Assembly (NCBI GenBank): GCA_903876465.1 | Contig: CAIRAF010000093.1 | Coordinates: 1-7,514 of the forward strand | Reading direction: 5' to 3' | DNA length: 7,514 nucleotides | From: an uncultured bacterium | GTDB taxonomy: Bacteria; Patescibacteriota; Minisyncoccia; Phycocordibacterales; PALSA-1337 | In this document: piece after piece, positions 5,465 to 7,514 of the stretch | Layout of the letters: every line of letters starts with the position of its first letter | Numbering within the stretch: the stretch's first letter is position 1 | The notes under the pieces: generated by a model | Told to the model about the DNA's origin: nothing | Seen by the model: the letters and a program-made list of their open reading frames with translations, nothing else | Databases searched by the model: none | Position numbers and translations under genes: made by a program

Positions 5465-5632
5465 CTATATGCTTACACAGGTTTTCCATATACGTCTTTC
5501 TGCTGCCTTACTCCTGAAAGCCTCATTTGAACGTAGACTCTCACCTTCTGTTGGTGCACACGTAGTCTTTTCGACAAGCTGAACACGCAATGATTTTATT
5601 GAAACTTTTTTATTTTGAACTTTTTTTATCAT
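5465..5632 (-). CDS. Small 55-aa basic hypothetical protein
   Basis: On the minus strand an ATG at 5632 opens a 55-codon frame ending with TAG at 5467-5465. The product begins MIKKVQNKKVSIKSLRVQLV, has a middle KTTCAPTEGESLRSNEAF and ends ERRIWKTCVSI. It is basic, soluble, with two Cys, and matches no family I know. In-frame upstream sequence reaches a TGA without an earlier ATG. Support comes from the terminator 23 bases downstream and a TATAAT on the same strand about 90 bases upstream. It could still be a chance frame. Confidence 0.4.
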   Translation of the reverse strand: MIKKVQNKKVSIKSLRVQLVEKTTCAPTEGESLRSNEAFRSKAAERRIWKTCVSI

Positions 5633-5708
5633 ATTTTTGCTTTCTTTGATCCAATGTCACTGACGCCCGACTCGATGTTGCCTTACAGTTTGAAGGGCTT
5701 CCACTACA

Positions 5709-5736
5709 TGCACACAGTCTTAATTATAGTTATAAT
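5709..5736 (+). promoter_or_regulatory. Promoter of the metalloprotease gene, probable leaderless start
   Basis: TATAAT at 5731-5736 is followed by six bases and the GTG start at 5743; TGCACA (5709-5714), matching four of six -35 positions, lies 16 bases upstream of it. The predicted transcription start coincides with the GTG. No Shine-Dalgarno site is present. Confidence 0.55.
5723..5728 (-). promoter_or_regulatory. Minus-strand -10 element facing the 55-aa gene
   Basis: TATAAT reads from 5728 to 5723 on the minus strand, only two bases from the plus-strand TATAAT at 5731-5736. Transcription from it would start near 5716 and give a leader of about 84 bases before the ATG at 5632. Confidence 0.35.
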
Positions 5737-5742
5737 CAATAC

Positions 5743-6663
5743 GTGAAGATTTTTACATACATAATCATCATTATCGCGAGTATCGGCGCTGGTATCTTTA
5801 CTTATTACCACATAACTCCACCGGCACCGTGCAGTGAGCCTATCTACTATACTATTGGCAACGTAGATCAGCGTTTTGACATGAGCAAAGATAAATTTGC
5901 TACAGATATTGCTCAAGCTGTGAGTGTTTGGAATAGTGCTCTTAATAAACCAATCCTGACTTCTGATACTGATTCATCACACTTATCAAGTGATCTCAGA
6001 ATCAATCTCATCTATGACACTCGTCAACAAGTTACAGGACAATTGAAGAATATAAGTTCAACAGTGGATGATCAGAAAACTGCTTACACTGCTCTCAAAG
6101 CACAGTACGATACCCTATCAAAACAATACACGACAAATAAATCGGTTCTGGACGCAAAGATAAACACTTACAGCCAGGCCTTGGCGAAATATAATGCAGA
6201 AGTAGATATGTGGAACAGCAAAGGGGGTGCCCCAAGAGATCAATACACTACTCTGCAAAATGAAAAGCAGAGTTTAGATTCTCAATTGGCATCACTAAAA
6301 TCTGACCAACAAACTTTTACACAATTATATGAAAATTTAAAAACCATGAGTGATCAATTGAATAGTTCAGTCTATTCGATCAATCATACAATTATGACTT
6401 ACAATACGATCGGGACCGGAATCGGTGAACAGTTCAATGAAGGAGAATATATTGAGGATAGTACAGGACATTACATAAATATTTATCAATATAATAATGA
6501 GGATCAACTTATACGTGTTCTCGAACATGAATTCGGTCACGCTATTGGTCTTGATCACGTCAATGATCCAAAAGCTGTCATGTATTATTTGAATAAAGGG
6601 ACCAATGAAAAACTAACCGCTAGCGACATTGCTGAATTGAACACTGTTTGTAGTAAAAAATAA
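5743..6663 (+). CDS. Membrane-anchored matrixin-like zinc metalloprotease with internal coiled coil
   Basis: 306 residues. An N-terminal hydrophobic helix (about 4-22) should anchor or export the protein, leaving the rest outside the membrane. Residues 34-93 look like the start of a matrixin (peptidase M10) domain: YYTIGN strand, a helix with AVSVWNSAL, then LRINLIYD. Residues about 95-215 form a Gln/Ser/Lys-rich coiled coil. The zinc site HEFGHAIGLDH (262-272) follows, fitting HExxHxxGxxH with H262, H266 and H272 as zinc ligands and E263 as catalytic base. M280 in AVMYYLN is the likely Met-turn. The helix LTASDIAELNTVC closes the domain. The coiled coil thus interrupts the catalytic domain between its two halves. 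The GTG start is chosen because it begins the anchor and sits six bases after TATAAT. Confidence 0.88.
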   Translation: MKIFTYIIIIIASIGAGIFTYYHITPPAPCSEPIYYTIGNVDQRFDMSKDKFATDIAQAVSVWNSALNKPILTSDTDSSHLSSDLRINLIYDTRQQVTGQLKNISSTVDDQKTAYTALKAQYDTLSKQYTTNKSVLDAKINTYSQALAKYNAEVDMWNSKGGAPRDQYTTLQNEKQSLDSQLASLKSDQQTFTQLYENLKTMSDQLNSSVYSINHTIMTYNTIGTGIGEQFNEGEYIEDSTGHYINIYQYNNEDQLIRVLEHEFGHAIGLDHVNDPKAVMYYLNKGTNEKLTASDIAELNTVCSKK

Positions 6664-6695
6664 TTAAAATAGAAATTTATTTGTAATACTTTACA

Positions 6696-6701
6696 TATAC
6701 T
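6696..6701 (+). promoter_or_regulatory. -10-like element upstream of the 6716 gene
   Basis: TATACT at 6696-6701, 14 bases before the ATG at 6716, predicts a start near 6708 and a leader of about eight bases. No -35 box or Shine-Dalgarno site is visible. Confidence 0.35.
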
Positions 6702-6715
6702 GACGGCCTAAGTAT

Positions 6716-6961
6716 ATGAAAGTAAGAACCATTCCAACTTTAGAAAGTATCCCCCTTGTCTGGATGACTATTGGTTTTCTTGTAGTCTGTTCTCTTATTT
6801 TGCTTGCGGTTATAGCTATTGCCCGTCCATTTATAACTAAGTCAAATATTGGTGCACCTGTCGTACAAGCTCAGGCGACACTTTCCACTTATTCTGGGTC
6901 ATATTCATCTGATTCTACTGGTCTTTACCCACCAGCACCTCTAATTTCTTCTACTATGTAA
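6716..6961 (+). CDS. Small single-pass membrane protein, unknown function
   Basis: 81 residues. A positively charged N-terminus (MKVRTIPTLESIP) precedes one strongly hydrophobic helix (about 13-36) ending in a basic ARPFITK. After it comes a 40-residue tail rich in Ser, Thr, Tyr, Pro and Ala (for example STYSGSYSSDSTGLYPPAPL). The charges give no clear topology: the low-complexity tail could be outside or serve as a linker. No family is recognised. It starts 52 bases after the metalloprotease gene, with no terminator visible between them, so the two could share a transcript. Confidence 0.6.
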   Translation: MKVRTIPTLESIPLVWMTIGFLVVCSLILLAVIAIARPFITKSNIGAPVVQAQATLSTYSGSYSSDSTGLYPPAPLISSTM

Positions 6962-6996
6962 TATCATGGACCTTTCTACGTCTCCGTCTCAACGCA

Positions 6997-7182
6997 ATGT
7001 CCAAAAAAATCCTTATAATTGAAGATGAAAAAACTCTGGCACGAGCACTGGAGCTAACTCTTACCCATGCGGGCTTTACGACAAAGCTCGCATTTAATGG
7101 TATTGACGGCATAAAACTACTCGATGAAGAACCTTATGACCTCATCCTTCTCGATCTCATTATGCCGAAAATGGAACCGTAA
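6997..7182 (+). pseudogene. Response-regulator receiver domain, truncated at a sequence junction
   Basis: The first 59 residues are a textbook receiver domain. MSKKILIIEDEKTLARALEL holds the acidic pair E9-D10, AGFTTKLAFNGIDGIKLL follows, and YDLILLDLIMPKM contains the phosphoacceptor D53 and the conserved 'D..mP.mdG' loop. The sequence then reads EP and a stop at 7180-7182, where the family needs D-G and about 60 more residues with the conserved Thr/Ser and Lys, plus normally an output domain. From about 7166-7175 onward the DNA is instead a minus-strand fimbrial usher gene. The intact gene would be a two-component system regulator; this copy cannot complete the fold. The start at 6997 has no Shine-Dalgarno site. 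Confidence 0.85.
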
Positions 7183-7514
7183 AGCGCGCTACCCTGCCAT
7201 CCGCTTGATCGACTTCGACATTTAGATCGCCTTGAAAACTGGTGGCATTCAAATCATCAATCACAAACGCGCCAGGCGCTACCGTGGTTTGATAAAGAAT
7301 GTGGCCAGCTTGGCGAATGGTAATTCGCGCATGAGTCAACGCAACGCCGCGCACGACCGGTGCGTAACCAAGTTGGGAATTCGGTAATATCCGCTCGTCC
7401 GTGCCGAGCGAAACCCCGCGAAACCCAATGCTGCTGAATAAATTACTGTTGGTGTAATTATCCCCAAGCGTTAGTTCGCTATTTATATCCGGCAAAGCGC
7501 GCTGGGCGTAGGAG
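7163..7514 (-). CDS. Fimbrial outer membrane usher (FimD/PapC family) fragment
   Basis: Open at the window edge and reading leftward, the frame gives about 117 residues of usher beta-barrel and plug region. It begins SYAQRALPDINSELTLGDNY and continues with FRGVSLGTDERILPNSQLGY, APVVRGVALTHARITIRQAG, ILYQTTVAPGAFVIDDL, GDLNVEVDQADG and RFTVPF. These match the usher pattern 'l.lG...s..lFds..frG..l.sD..MlP.s..gyaP.v.G.A...a.V.v.Q.g..iy...v.pGpF.i.Dl......GdL.V.v.E.dG....f.vPy'. Ushers are about 800 residues, assemble chaperone-delivered pili in the outer membrane and are found in Proteobacteria. The reading frame ends after FSA at a TAA (7162-7160), far too early. It is richer in GC than the rest of the window and biologically foreign to a monoderm-like host. 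Confidence 0.88.

Noticed and set aside
5443..5700. A second RNA gene or riboswitch in the T- and C-rich stretch
   Set aside because: No cloverleaf or conserved riboswitch core could be folded by hand; the stretch is better explained by the 55-aa minus-strand frame.
6966..6999. Earlier ATG at 6966 as the response-regulator start
   Set aside because: It is in a different frame from the receiver domain; the domain begins properly at MSKKILIIEDE from 6997.

Overview
The window looks like a low-GC Patescibacteria (candidate phyla radiation, probably Parcubacteria-like) chromosome segment that carries genes of other apparent origin and ends in a sequence junction. The assignment rests on a short HPF-type ribosome factor, a DUF167 protein, a matrixin-like protease with a coiled coil, small membrane proteins, AT-rich code and a near absence of Shine-Dalgarno sites. 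It was made by eye without any database search.

Layout. 1-323 (minus): 5' part of a ribosome hibernation factor gene with its own promoter. 407-646 (minus): DUF167 protein. 767-839 (plus): complete tRNA-Asn(GTT). 857-2063 (minus): a secreted 386-aa protein with a Verrucomicrobia-like style, a good Shine-Dalgarno site and a strong terminator. 2233-2253: a 21-nt fragment identical in form to the 3' end of a tRNA on the minus strand. 2258-3037 (plus): a two-gene unit (47-aa TPR-like peptide, 165-aa unknown protein) with promoter-like -35 and terminator. 3074-4530 (plus): small two-TM protein, GrpB-family protein, DUF5672 protein. 4607-5177 (plus): a possible macro-like protein and terminator. 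5171-5632 (minus): two very small genes separated by a terminator-like hairpin. 5723-6663: overlapping divergent promoters and a membrane-anchored matrixin-like zinc protease. 6716-6961: single-pass membrane protein. 6997-about 7175: first half of a response-regulator receiver domain, which stops abruptly where a minus-strand fimbrial usher fragment (about 7166-7514, proteobacterial type) begins.

Two themes stand out. First, four genes (407-646, 3086, 3327, 5743) have a -10-like hexamer placed exactly six bases before the start codon, which predicts leaderless mRNAs; the foreign-looking genes at 2063 and 2322 instead have Shine-Dalgarno sites. Second, there are two discontinuities (about 2253 and about 7166-7175) where one recognisable gene is cut and unrelated sequence begins. 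The second is almost certainly an artefact or rearrangement; the first could be an integration scar or an artefact. I see no defence system, CRISPR array, transposase or complete insertion sequence. No stretch longer than 300 bases lacks a gene; the largest gap, 2064-2321, holds the upstream region of the secreted protein, the tRNA fragment and the promoter of the next unit.
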